From Solibacillus sp040274725 (GTDB lineage Bacteria > Bacillota > Bacilli > Bacillales_A > Planococcaceae), in contig JBEMAQ010000014.1 in NCBI GenBank assembly GCA_040274725.1, positions 34,184 through 98,183 on the forward strand: a stretch of DNA of 64,000 nucleotides. The letters run 5' to 3'. The position numbers and the translations under genes were made by a program. The notes beneath the pieces were generated by a model. It was not told the origin of the DNA and made no database searches. It was given only the letters and a program-made list of their open reading frames with translations. Positions 34,527 to 42,450 of this stretch are shown piece by piece; within the stretch, counting starts at the first letter, position 1, and every line of letters begins with the position of its first letter.

Positions 34527-34910
34527 CTATTTAACAGGCGTAAAGCAGGCAACGAATGCACCTTTTGCTTCCTCTGTCCCACTCTCTTTGAACACCACTT
34601 GGACTTTTTGACCAATATGTAACGCGTCAAAATCACAATCCACCATATTCGTCATCATGCGCACTCCCTCATCTAACTCAACAAAGGCCATTGCATATGG
34701 CTTCCCAACACGCATCACTGTATACGTATAAATACGTCCTGTTCCTGCTGACCTCACCCACTCCACCTGCTCACTATGGCAGTGCGGACAAAATACACGC
34801 GGATAATGATGATGCTCACCGCAAGACGTGCAGCGCTTGAGTAAAAGCTCCCCAGTGCTCGCTGCTTCCCAGTATTCTTTGTGCTCTGGGTAAATTTCCG
34901 GTGCAGTCAT
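34527..34910 (-). CDS. DUF35 OB-fold / zinc-ribbon partner of the thiolase-like protein
   Basis: The protein of 127 residues has a rubredoxin-like zinc ribbon (KRCTSCGEHHHYPRVFCPHC, two CxxC pairs) followed by an OB fold (IYTYTVMRVGKPYAMAFVEL). DUF35 proteins form complexes with thiolases and steroid side-chain aldolases and help hold the acyl-CoA. GAGGAG sits seven bases before ATG 34910; an ATG at 34937 with a weaker site would add nine residues. It directly follows the thiolase-like gene, as usual for these pairs. Confidence 0.92.
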   Translation of the reverse strand: MTAPEIYPEHKEYWEAASTGELLLKRCTSCGEHHHYPRVFCPHCHSEQVEWVRSAGTGRIYTYTVMRVGKPYAMAFVELDEGVRMMTNMVDCDFDALHIGQKVQVVFKESGTEEAKGAFVACFTPVK

Positions 34911-34941
34911 AACGCGCTCCTCATACATTGTCGCCATTTCC

Positions 34942-36108
34942 TTACACCCTTTCTAAAATTAATGTCGCACTACCATGACGGCTTGAAAGTCCGCCACCTG
35001 TACCATGTACAAGTGCTAAATCGCAGTTTGATACTTGCACCTTTTCATGTGCCTCACCGCGCAGCTGACGTACCGCTTCGATGACTTTGACAATGCCGCC
35101 ACGGCTCGCTGGGTGGTTATTATTAAGACCGCCACCATCTGTATTAATCGGTAGCTTACCGACACCTGAAATTAAATTGCCATCTGCGACAAACTTGCCG
35201 CCCTCACCTTTTGCACAGAAGCCTAAATCTTCTAATTGCATTAAAACCGTAATCGTGAAGCTATCATAAATGGATGCGTATTTAATATCTTGTGGTGTGA
35301 CCTTTGCTTCTTCAAATGCTTTTGGTCCTGACCAAATGGCTCCGCTATGTGTTAAATCGACCTTGCCACCGTTCAAGCCTTTGGGTGCTTCACCTGCACC
35401 TTTTACGCGTATGAGTGGGCGCTTTAATGTTTTTGCGATTTCCGGATTCACCACAACAAGTGCACCACCCCCATCACTGACAACACAGCAATCTAAACGG
35501 TGCAGTGGATCAGCAATCATTGGTGAATTCACTACATCCTCAACTGTCACTACATCACGTAACATCGCATGTTCGTTATATTGTGCATGATGCGAGGCTG
35601 CGACCTTTACCCAAGCTAGCTGTTCACTTGTCGTCCCGTATTCATGCATATGACGCATCGCCGCCATCGCATATTCATTGACTGCAGTTGGTCCATACGG
35701 CATTTCAAACGGCGTATCCGGTACATTTGCCCCAACGAGCTTTTGCTTTACACCGCTACGACCTTCCGAGCGCGGGCGACCAGCCATTGTAATAAGCGCG
35801 ACACTGCATTTGCCTGCCGCAATTGCCTGTGCGGCGTGTGAGACATGCGCAATATACGACGAGCCACCGATTTCCGTACCATCTATATGACGAACATTTG
35901 TTAAGCCTAAATAGTCCACCATCGATAACGCACTACCTGGTGCGTCGCCTGCACAGAAGTAGCCATCTACATCTGCAAAGGTTAACCCTGCATCAGCTAA
36001 AGCACCTTTTGCACAGTCATAATGAAGTGCGGCAACCGATGTATCTGGTGCTTTTCGAAGTGGATGCTCATACGCACCTGCGATATAAGCGACACCATTA
36101 ATTGTCAT
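34942..36108 (-). CDS. Thiolase-superfamily protein (SCP2/Ltp2-like), usual Cys nucleophile not seen
   Basis: The 388-residue protein has thiolase fold landmarks: AKGALADAGLTFADVDGYFC, SVALITMAGR, CCVVSDGGGALVVV, TDGGGLNNNHPASRGG and VIEAVRQLRGEA. At the place where thiolases have the acyl-accepting cysteine (C-x-[TS]-G), the sequence reads TEIGGSSYIAHV, with no Cys. In this it resembles Ltp2-type retro-aldolases that work with DUF35 partners and cleave a beta-hydroxyacyl-CoA. It probably performs the C-C cleavage of the pathway. GAGGGC precedes the ATG. Confidence 0.88.
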   Translation of the reverse strand: MTINGVAYIAGAYEHPLRKAPDTSVAALHYDCAKGALADAGLTFADVDGYFCAGDAPGSALSMVDYLGLTNVRHIDGTEIGGSSYIAHVSHAAQAIAAGKCSVALITMAGRPRSEGRSGVKQKLVGANVPDTPFEMPYGPTAVNEYAMAAMRHMHEYGTTSEQLAWVKVAASHHAQYNEHAMLRDVVTVEDVVNSPMIADPLHRLDCCVVSDGGGALVVVNPEIAKTLKRPLIRVKGAGEAPKGLNGGKVDLTHSGAIWSGPKAFEEAKVTPQDIKYASIYDSFTITVLMQLEDLGFCAKGEGGKFVADGNLISGVGKLPINTDGGGLNNNHPASRGGIVKVIEAVRQLRGEAHEKVQVSNCDLALVHGTGGGLSSRHGSATLILERV

Positions 36109-36120
36109 ACTCTAGCCCTC

Positions 36121-37122
36121 CTATCGTGCTGTTACTAAAGATGCCTTTTCTGTCTTTGCAGTTGAATTTGGCGCTCTTAATGTTAAAAAGTCTGCTGGTG
36201 TATGGATCAGTAGCTGTTCAATCGCCTCTTCAGTTACACCCGCTTTACGAATATCTGGTAAAAATTCTTCAAATAAATAGTTCACTGAATGTCCCTTTAA
36301 GCCTGGCCAGCCAAGTGCACAGCAGTTGGCATCTGCTGAAATGACTGCGCGATTTAAATGACCTTTTTCAAGGAAGCGCACAAAATGGTCCACACGCTCT
36401 TGTCGTGGGCGTGACCAATACGGCGCACCGTCCATTTCTGTATCGTAGCCAATTGTGTCAAAGCCAACATACGCCCCATTTGTCGCAAGCATTGTATCGC
36501 GGTCATCATCCGCATCTTGCCCAACATCGGCATGGCCCATTAACACACGCTCCAACGGCAAGCCTTCCTCTTCAAAAATGTTGACCGCTGTTTGTGCGTC
36601 TGTTGAAAGATGCGTAATAATTGGTGCACCTGTTTGTACCGCTGCACGTGCTGCCGCGCGGTAAATCTTTTTATCAAGTTCGCTCAAATTTCCACCGCGG
36701 CTAACACCAACCTTAATCGCGCCTGCCTTCGCACTTGTGCCGTCAATGCCAACCGTCACTTCATGCACGAAAAGATTCGTTAAATAATCAACTGATTTTT
36801 CTTTAAAGTACGCAAGCGCTGAGTCACCAGCGACAAAGCCTGTACATGCAATAATATGAACACCCGTGCGGCGAGATAGCACTTGGAAATACTCAATATC
36901 GCGGCCATTTCCGATGCCTGTACAATCGACAAATGTTTTGCCACCATGATCTCTAAATTTACGCAGCTTTGCATACGTCACATCAAACGCCTCATTCGGC
37001 TTCTTCCACCAATGTGTATCTAAATCACAGCCCGGTAAACCAAAGCCGATATGCTCATGCATCGCTGTTACGCCTAAATCCTCTGTCGGAATTGGTCCTA
37101 ACACTGTATTTACTTTGCCCAT
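36121..37122 (-). CDS. Phosphotriesterase-family metallohydrolase (intact metal site)
   Basis: The 333-residue amidohydrolase-fold enzyme keeps all expected ligands of a binuclear PTE/lactonase site: His22-x-His24 in AMHEHIG, a lysine in GAIKVGVS that could be carbamylated, His in IITHLSTDA, His in VLMGHADVG and Asp in VISADANC. Family members hydrolyse lactones and phosphotriesters. ATG 37122 (residue 7 of the longer frame) has GGGAG seven bases upstream. Its neighbour 37156-38196 is a paralogue that has lost these residues. Confidence 0.9.
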   Translation of the reverse strand: MGKVNTVLGPIPTEDLGVTAMHEHIGFGLPGCDLDTHWWKKPNEAFDVTYAKLRKFRDHGGKTFVDCTGIGNGRDIEYFQVLSRRTGVHIIACTGFVAGDSALAYFKEKSVDYLTNLFVHEVTVGIDGTSAKAGAIKVGVSRGGNLSELDKKIYRAAARAAVQTGAPIITHLSTDAQTAVNIFEEEGLPLERVLMGHADVGQDADDDRDTMLATNGAYVGFDTIGYDTEMDGAPYWSRPRQERVDHFVRFLEKGHLNRAVISADANCCALGWPGLKGHSVNYLFEEFLPDIRKAGVTEEAIEQLLIHTPADFLTLRAPNSTAKTEKASLVTAR

Positions 37123-37155
37123 ATCCTCACTCCCAATCATTTAATTACTAAATTT

Positions 37156-38196
37156 TCAGAATAAAACAGGTGAAAATAGCTCATTCCATGCCTTTTCTTT
37201 ATTTGCTACTGTATGTGTGGCTGAAGCATCCGTCGCTAAAATACGCTGTGGATTTTCTTCAAGTAATAATGTAATTTGCTCTTCTGTTACGCCTGCCTGA
37301 CGGAGTAACGGGATAAATGTTGTAAATAAATAATCAAATGACAAATCTTTCGCCACATGCCCCTTTGCAACACCAACCGCATTCGTTGAAAGTAAAATGC
37401 GTTCACCGTGACCTGCTTCAAGTAATTCAGTGATTAGCTTTACACGCTCGCTATCACTTACATAGCCCTCGTCCGTGCCCCAGCCAATATGGTCAATTGC
37501 TACATAAGCACCTGTCTCTGCAATTGCAAATGCCGCTCTTGCTACAACCGCTTCCTCGCGGTCAAGGCCACCAATTATGACACGCTCCGCTGAAAGCCCT
37601 TCATTCGTAATCACTTGTAAATCACTCACTGCATCCGTGCCGTATTGTACAGAAACTGGTACGCCTGTCTCTTTCGCTGTCTGTGCGCAGCCGCGGAATA
37701 AATTCGCTTCAATTTCGGTCAATCCGTTTGTATTTGCGATTGATGTTACTAAGCCCGGGAACCCCGCACGCTCAACACGCGGTACGACCATACCTTCAAG
37801 CACCTCTTTTGTGAACAGCCCCGCAAATTTCTCAGCTGGCCACGGCATTGGTGGATGTGATTGCGGTGTCGTAAAGTAACCGCTCAACATTTTTTCAGGT
37901 CCAAGCCCCGTTGAAGCGATAATATGTACACCTGTTGTTTTTGATAATGTTTGATAAAGCCAAGGGTCGCGCCCATGGAACATGCCACTACGATCAACAA
38001 TTGTTTTACCACCAAGACGACTGAACTCCTGTAATTTTTCTTTCAATCGGTCAAAAATTTTACTTTTGTCCATTACTACATCCGGCGCAAGTTCTGCTCC
38101 TGGAAAAACAGAAAGTAATGTTTCATGAATAAGAACACGCCCTAAGTCATTTGCTGGTACTGGTCCTAACACTGTACGCACAACTTGTTGTGTCAT
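37156..38196 (-). CDS. Phosphotriesterase-family paralogue lacking the metal ligands
   Basis: This 346-residue protein aligns along its full length with the product of the next gene (shared VRTVLGP-P--DLG, GGKT-VD--G---GRD, TGVHIIA-TG, AGVTEE). At each ligand position it differs: HEH is HET, the Lys segment is FPGLVTS, THLS is VQYG, MGHAD is IGGLD, and SADAN is STNAV. It is therefore probably not a metallohydrolase. ATG 38196 has GGGAGG seven bases upstream. It leads the catabolic series, so it is highly translated and may be a structural or regulatory subunit of its partner. Confidence 0.88.
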   Translation of the reverse strand: MTQQVVRTVLGPVPANDLGRVLIHETLLSVFPGAELAPDVVMDKSKIFDRLKEKLQEFSRLGGKTIVDRSGMFHGRDPWLYQTLSKTTGVHIIASTGLGPEKMLSGYFTTPQSHPPMPWPAEKFAGLFTKEVLEGMVVPRVERAGFPGLVTSIANTNGLTEIEANLFRGCAQTAKETGVPVSVQYGTDAVSDLQVITNEGLSAERVIIGGLDREEAVVARAAFAIAETGAYVAIDHIGWGTDEGYVSDSERVKLITELLEAGHGERILLSTNAVGVAKGHVAKDLSFDYLFTTFIPLLRQAGVTEEQITLLLEENPQRILATDASATHTVANKEKAWNELFSPVLF

Positions 38197-38218
38197 AACA
38201 ATTCCTCCCACCTTATAT

Positions 38219-38252
38219 TTAAAGCGTTTTTCGCTAACTGAAAACGCTTTTC
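38219..38252 (-). promoter_or_regulatory. Inverted repeat in the leader of the catabolic operon
   Basis: AAAGCGTTTT and AAAACGCTTT lie ten bases apart just upstream of the ribosome site of the first gene. TGAAAACGCTTTTC within it comes close to a CcpA cre site but misses one position. It could be an operator for the GntR protein or CcpA. Confidence 0.45.
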
Positions 38253-38583
38253 TACTGTTTGATGTAATTTATTAACTTTCAAGGAAATATTATAATATTG
38301 TTATACCAAAGTCAAACAAATAAATGAATTTTTTGAATAAAAAAACTATTGACTTTCAATGTCATTTCACAGCAAAAAACAAAAATAAAAATTACGAATA
38401 ACAAACAAAAAACCTTACTATAACAGAAAAAACAAACATTTAACTTGAAGTGAACATGCATTCAACTTTATAAAAAGATACATGAAATGCTATTTTTCAT
38501 TAGCAATACATGTATCTTTATACAGAAAAGCGCATATTAAATTGCCTTTTATTCATGTATTTCTAGTACAATTAATAGCTGTA
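38253..38583. terminator. AT-rich intergenic region with DinB-gene terminator
   Basis: AAAAAGATACATG (about 38474-38486) pairs with CATGTATCTTTAT (about 38511-38523) with an inner GCTA/TAGC pair; T follows on the minus strand. The rest (38253-38470) is very AT-rich promoter sequence for the catabolic operon with no ORF. Confidence 0.6.
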
Positions 38584-39093
38584 CTACTCTACATTTTGCA
38601 GCTGTACTTTTTCTAAATGACGCTGCATTTGGCCTAAATGTCCCTCCGCGTGCAGGACAATTAAATGGTCAATTAAAAATGCTAATGGCTTACCATCAAA
38701 GTTTGGATTGTAACTTGGCGCTGTTTTTTCTAAATCTGCTTCTTGTACTTTTTCAAAGCTCGCCTTTACAAGTGGTACTAATGCCTTTAGTTTCTCTAGC
38801 GCTAATTCCTTTGTTACAGCGGCAACATAGTTCTCCTCTACAGCCGCTAAACGACGTACATGCTCATGATTGCGCCCCCATTTTGCACCCGGCACAACAA
38901 GCAGCGCCTCTAAATCCGCTACCCAAAATTCGATTGCCTCAATAATGTGCGTGGCAATTTGCATAACAGACCACTCTGCATCCGATGGTTTTTTATAAAG
39001 TACCTCTGCCTCTGTTTGCTCGACTAATGCAACCATTCCTTCAATGCTCGTGTTAAATTTTTCAAACTTCGATTCCATAACAAGTATTCCCAT
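38584..39093 (-). CDS. DinB/YfiT-fold metalloprotein, candidate thiol-dependent maleylpyruvate isomerase
   Basis: The protein of 169 residues is a DinB-type four-helix bundle. It has the first metal His in MQIATHIIEAIEFW and the C-terminal pair in LHAEGHLGQMQRHL (H-x3-H). The fold includes mycothiol-dependent maleylpyruvate isomerase of actinobacteria and bacillithiol transferases of Bacillus. It lies between gentisate-pathway genes, divergent from the IclR regulator, so a bacillithiol-dependent isomerase is plausible; this is inference. ATG 39093 has AAGGAG nine bases upstream. Confidence 0.8.
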   Translation of the reverse strand: MGILVMESKFEKFNTSIEGMVALVEQTEAEVLYKKPSDAEWSVMQIATHIIEAIEFWVADLEALLVVPGAKWGRNHEHVRRLAAVEENYVAAVTKELALEKLKALVPLVKASFEKVQEADLEKTAPSYNPNFDGKPLAFLIDHLIVLHAEGHLGQMQRHLEKVQLQNVE

Positions 39094-39125
39094 GATATAA
39101 TTCTCCTTATTTTTTAAAGTTTTCA

Positions 39126-39137
39126 TTTCTATAGAAA
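39126..39137. promoter_or_regulatory. Palindrome in the DinB-IclR divergent spacer
   Basis: TTTCTATAGAAA is a perfect 12-bp palindrome in the 56-bp spacer. It resembles TTCTATAAATAGAGAA ahead of the hydroxylase gene and may be an autoregulatory IclR site. Confidence 0.4.
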
Positions 39138-39149
39138 AGGGTGAATAAT

Positions 39150-39911
39150 ATGTCTAGCAGTACAACAATCGGCTCGCTTGCTTTAGGAATTCAAGTAATT
39201 GATGTCGTTGCACAAAGTGATACACCGCTAAAATTTTCCGATATCCAAGAGCTAACAGGTATTTCAAAAAGTAACTTATACAAATACTTAAATACACTGA
39301 CACAGCTCGACCTACTTTACCGCGATCAAAAGCGCGGGTCATATTCGCTTGGCTATAAGTTTTTAGAATACGGCACAGCTGCAATGCAAAACGCTGATTT
39401 TATCGAGCGCCTCACACCGTACTTTAAAGAGCTTAGTCATGTGACAAATATGACAGCGTTACTTGCACTATGGGTGAATGATGGGCCTGTCATTACGAAT
39501 ATTTGGAACACCAATTACGGACTCAGTATTGGTGCACAAGTTGGCACAAAGCTCCCACTCAATTCCTCAACAGGAAAAGTATTTGCTGCATATGCAAATT
39601 CACTTGAAATTACGCATTGGATTGAAGCCGAACAAAACGAAGCTGAATCGTTTGATATGGCAAGCTTCCAGCGCGAGTTAAAAAAAATTCGCCAGCATGG
39701 CTTTGCTTATGCGCATGAACCACTTGTACGTCATGTCTCCTCACTTGGCCTCCCAATTCTCAACTATAAAGATGAGCTTGTTGGTACGATTACTGTTGTT
39801 GGCTTTGAAGAAGATGTTCCAAGTGACGAAAGCTCAGAATTACTTCAGCAAATCATTGCCATCAGCAAACAAATGTCAGCTGTATATGGATATAAAGAGA
39901 AAGGGAATTAG
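39150..39911 (+). CDS. IclR-family transcriptional regulator
   Basis: The 253-residue regulator has an N-terminal winged helix (LGIQVIDVVAQSDTPLKFSDIQELTGISKSNLYKYLNTL) and a C-terminal GAF-like effector domain (NSSTGKVFAAYAN; GFAYAHEPLVRHVSSLGLPILN). IclR proteins commonly control aromatic-acid operons, activating or repressing on binding the substrate. ATG 39150 has AAAGG nine bases upstream; the GTG at 39141 is too close. It is surrounded by the gentisate genes and is their likely regulator. Confidence 0.92.
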   Translation: MSSSTTIGSLALGIQVIDVVAQSDTPLKFSDIQELTGISKSNLYKYLNTLTQLDLLYRDQKRGSYSLGYKFLEYGTAAMQNADFIERLTPYFKELSHVTNMTALLALWVNDGPVITNIWNTNYGLSIGAQVGTKLPLNSSTGKVFAAYANSLEITHWIEAEQNEAESFDMASFQRELKKIRQHGFAYAHEPLVRHVSSLGLPILNYKDELVGTITVVGFEEDVPSDESSELLQQIIAISKQMSAVYGYKEKGN

Positions 39912-39913
39912 CT

Positions 39914-39950
39914 TCACCTTTCTCTTTTCTCTTTTCTCTTTTCTCTTCAC
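39914..39950 (+). repeat. Short tandem repeat TTTTCTC
   Basis: Four to five copies of a seven-base unit (TTTTCTC) follow the IclR stop. It is pyrimidine-rich on the plus strand and prone to slippage; it lies between two convergent genes. Confidence 0.6.
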
Positions 39951-39959
39951 TATTTAGCT

Positions 39960-41177
39960 TTATTTCACTGCCGCTTCACTTTTACGTGTGTTGAAGTAGT
40001 TATATAAGAAATCCGCTACCTCATAATTTGTCGCTGTGTGATTGCTGAATAAATGATCGCGTAAAAGTAATAACGCACGATCTAAATCGCTTTCTGAATC
40101 TGCATGAATGATTTCGCCCCAGCGACGTGCTGAGTTTTGTACCATTGCTGAACGTGGTTGACGCTCTTCTTGGTAGCGCAGGAATGCTGCATTATATGTC
40201 TCTTCGTTTTCTAATGCTTCCCCTAAAACATATGCATCCTCAAGTGCCTGCACACCGCCCTGTGCTAAATATTGCAGCATTGGGTGTGCCGCGTCGCCAA
40301 GTAATGTTACATTGCCATCTGTCCAGTTATCGATTGGTAGGCGGTGGAACATCGGCCAGCGGAATTGTGTCGAAATGTATTGAAGTGCGCGGTGTACATC
40401 TGGATGCGCCCCTTCAAATCTTTTTGTCATTTCTTCTGGTGTACCCCAGTCTCCCTCTGGCTTGTAATCATATGTTTTAAATACTACTACTTGGTTGTAA
40501 AGTTCGCCGCGACGTACTGGATATTGTACTAAGTGTAAGTTTGGTCCAACCCACATAATGACATCATCCATCGCAATATCGCCTTTTGACGTAATTTCTT
40601 CAATTGGTAATGTACCGCGGTATGCAACATACTCTGAACATACCATTTCATCATTTGAGAATAATTTACGTACATTCGATTTAATTCCGTCAGCACCAAT
40701 AATCGCTGATGCCGTATACTCTTCACCACGTTGGTTAGCGATTGTTACTGTACCATCCGCTTGTGCTACCGTTTGAATTTGCTGATCATTCATAAATGTG
40801 ATGCGGTCATATTTTTGACATTTCTCGTATAACACACGATGTAAATCCGAACGGTGTAATACAATGTACGGTTGACCAAAGCGCTCCTGGAAACCATCCG
40901 TTAAATCAAGAACTGCTAGCTCTTTCGCTGTATAAACATCCTTCAATACTAGACGCTTCGGTAATACAGCAACATCTAAAATTTCTTGCTTCACGCCTAA
41001 TTGATCTAATACAAATAGTGCATTTGGCGCTAATTGAATCCCTGCACCTACTTCACCAAACTCTGTTGCCTGCTCTAGGATTGCTACTGTTTTTTCTGTA
41101 CGCTGCACGATTGAAAGCGCTACCGCTAAACCACCGATTCCTCCACCTACTACAATTACATCACTTAAATTTTCCAT
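39960..41177 (-). CDS. 3-hydroxybenzoate 6-hydroxylase-like FAD monooxygenase
   Basis: This 405-residue class A flavoprotein has the FAD motif VIVVGGGIGGLAVALSI, EVGAGIQLAPNAL, IIGADGIKSNVRK and the second motif VTLLGDAAHPMLQYLAQGG. The sequence and the adjacent gentisate dioxygenase match 3-hydroxybenzoate 6-monooxygenases, which make gentisate. Salicylate 5-hydroxylation is a less likely alternative. AGGAGG lies nine bases before the ATG. It is transcribed divergently from the acylpyruvase-dioxygenase operon. Confidence 0.88.
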   Translation of the reverse strand: MENLSDVIVVGGGIGGLAVALSIVQRTEKTVAILEQATEFGEVGAGIQLAPNALFVLDQLGVKQEILDVAVLPKRLVLKDVYTAKELAVLDLTDGFQERFGQPYIVLHRSDLHRVLYEKCQKYDRITFMNDQQIQTVAQADGTVTIANQRGEEYTASAIIGADGIKSNVRKLFSNDEMVCSEYVAYRGTLPIEEITSKGDIAMDDVIMWVGPNLHLVQYPVRRGELYNQVVVFKTYDYKPEGDWGTPEEMTKRFEGAHPDVHRALQYISTQFRWPMFHRLPIDNWTDGNVTLLGDAAHPMLQYLAQGGVQALEDAYVLGEALENEETYNAAFLRYQEERQPRSAMVQNSARRWGEIIHADSESDLDRALLLLRDHLFSNHTATNYEVADFLYNYFNTRKSEAAVK

Positions 41178-41194
41178 TTGTCATTCCTCCTGAA

Positions 41195-41210
41195 TTCTAT
41201 AAATAGAGAA
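41195..41210. promoter_or_regulatory. Candidate regulator site ahead of the hydroxylase gene
   Basis: TTCTATAAATAGAGAA is a near-palindrome just upstream of the ribosome site and shares TAGAGAACT with the 41430-41448 site. Confidence 0.4.
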
Positions 41211-41390
41211 CTTTGTTTACTTATAATGAAAATTTACCGCATAAATAACGCTGTTGTCAATTAAAATTCTAAATTTACAGATATTTTATTTCGAGCCGAT
41301 TTCATACACAAGAAAGAAATTACAATCCTTCCCTAGCTATCGTTTCTATTTAAATGAAAAATAAAATTTGAAAGATTTTTCTGAAAAATG

Positions 41391-41420
41391 TTGACACAAA
41401 CCGAAATTATAGCTTATATT
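41391..41420 (+). promoter_or_regulatory. SigA-type promoter of the gentisate operon
   Basis: TTGACA at 41391 and TATATT at 41415 are separated by 18 bp, with the start expected near 41427. Confidence 0.65.
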
Positions 41421-41429
41421 TTCTTTAAT

Positions 41430-41448
41430 TAGAGAACTTAGTGCTCTA
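41430..41448. promoter_or_regulatory. 19-bp operator-like palindrome at the gentisate promoter
   Basis: TAGAGAACTTAGTGCTCTA is a near-perfect dyad (one mismatched pair) placed at the expected transcription start, well sited for the IclR-family regulator to block or tune the promoter. Confidence 0.5.
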
Positions 41449-41470
41449 TTTCGATAAAAGGAGGATCATC

Positions 41471-42421
41471 ATGAAATTAATCAACTATACAATAAATGGC
41501 GTAACACGTGCGGGGGCAATCGTCGAGGATCAAGTCATCGATTTAAATCACGCTTACGAGGCACAATTACAAGCAGCAGGTGAATACCGTGCAAAGGAAA
41601 TCGCACACGCTTACGTGCCAGCAACAACCGATGAATTGTATCAAGGCGGGAAAAAATCACTTGAGCTTGCACAGCAGGCAGTAGATTTTATCGTAGCGAA
41701 TCCGACTGCTTCTGCGACAAAGGCCGTGTTTGCACGTGAGGAAGTTAAGGTAGAAGCACCCGTTATTAACCCAGGCAAAATCATTTGTGTTGGCCACAAT
41801 TACCGTGAGCATATTTTAGAAATGGGTCGTGAATTACCAACGCATCCAGTTATTTTCGCAAAATTTGCGAACACAATTTTAGGACCAGACGACGATATCC
41901 CGTTCTACCCTATTTCAGAGCAGCTTGATTACGAAGCAGAGTTTACATTTGTCATTGGCAAGCAAGCACGCAATGTATCAGAAGAGGACGCACTTGATTA
42001 TGTAGCGGGCTACACAATTACAAACGATGTGACATACCGCGATATTCAGCGTCGTACGCTACAGTGGCTACAAGGGAAAACAGTCGATGGCTCTGCACCA
42101 ATGGGTCCTTACTTAATCACAACAGATGAATTACCAGATCCATCTGGTTTATCGGTTGTGTTAACAGTAAACGGCGAAGTACGCCAAGAGACGAATACAG
42201 CGAACTTAGTATTCTCTGTACAAAAATTAGTCGCATTCCTATCTAACTTAATGACACTCGAGCCAGGTGACGTGATTTTAACAGGTACGCCGGGCGGAGT
42301 TGGTGTGGCGATGAACCCACCAACATTCTTAAAAGACGGCGATGTGGTGCGTATTGAAATTGATAAAGTCGGCGCATTAGAAAATAAAGTGGCAACAACA
42401 AGTGTCGGTGTAGGCGTTTAA
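41471..42421 (+). CDS. FAH-family acylpyruvase (fumarylpyruvate/maleylpyruvate hydrolase)
   Basis: The 316-residue protein has the FAH C-terminal domain: IICVGHNYREHILEMG, PVIFAKFANTILGPDD, the metal ligands in LDYEAEFTFVIGK, YTITNDVTYRDIQ and ILTGTPGGVGV. In the gentisate path this family cleaves fumarylpyruvate, or maleylpyruvate directly, to pyruvate and a C4 diacid. AAAGGAGG is six bases before ATG 41471. It is first in an operon with gentisate dioxygenase (29 bp to the next start). Confidence 0.93.
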   Translation: MKLINYTINGVTRAGAIVEDQVIDLNHAYEAQLQAAGEYRAKEIAHAYVPATTDELYQGGKKSLELAQQAVDFIVANPTASATKAVFAREEVKVEAPVINPGKIICVGHNYREHILEMGRELPTHPVIFAKFANTILGPDDDIPFYPISEQLDYEAEFTFVIGKQARNVSEEDALDYVAGYTITNDVTYRDIQRRTLQWLQGKTVDGSAPMGPYLITTDELPDPSGLSVVLTVNGEVRQETNTANLVFSVQKLVAFLSNLMTLEPGDVILTGTPGGVGVAMNPPTFLKDGDVVRIEIDKVGALENKVATTSVGVGV

Positions 42422-42450
42422 TTATTTAACTAATAAAGGAGTCGATGACA

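Noticed and set aside
38219..38252. Inverted repeat as an intrinsic terminator
   Set aside because: It lies just upstream of the first gene of the operon with no upstream gene on that strand within reach and no T-run; an operator is more likely.
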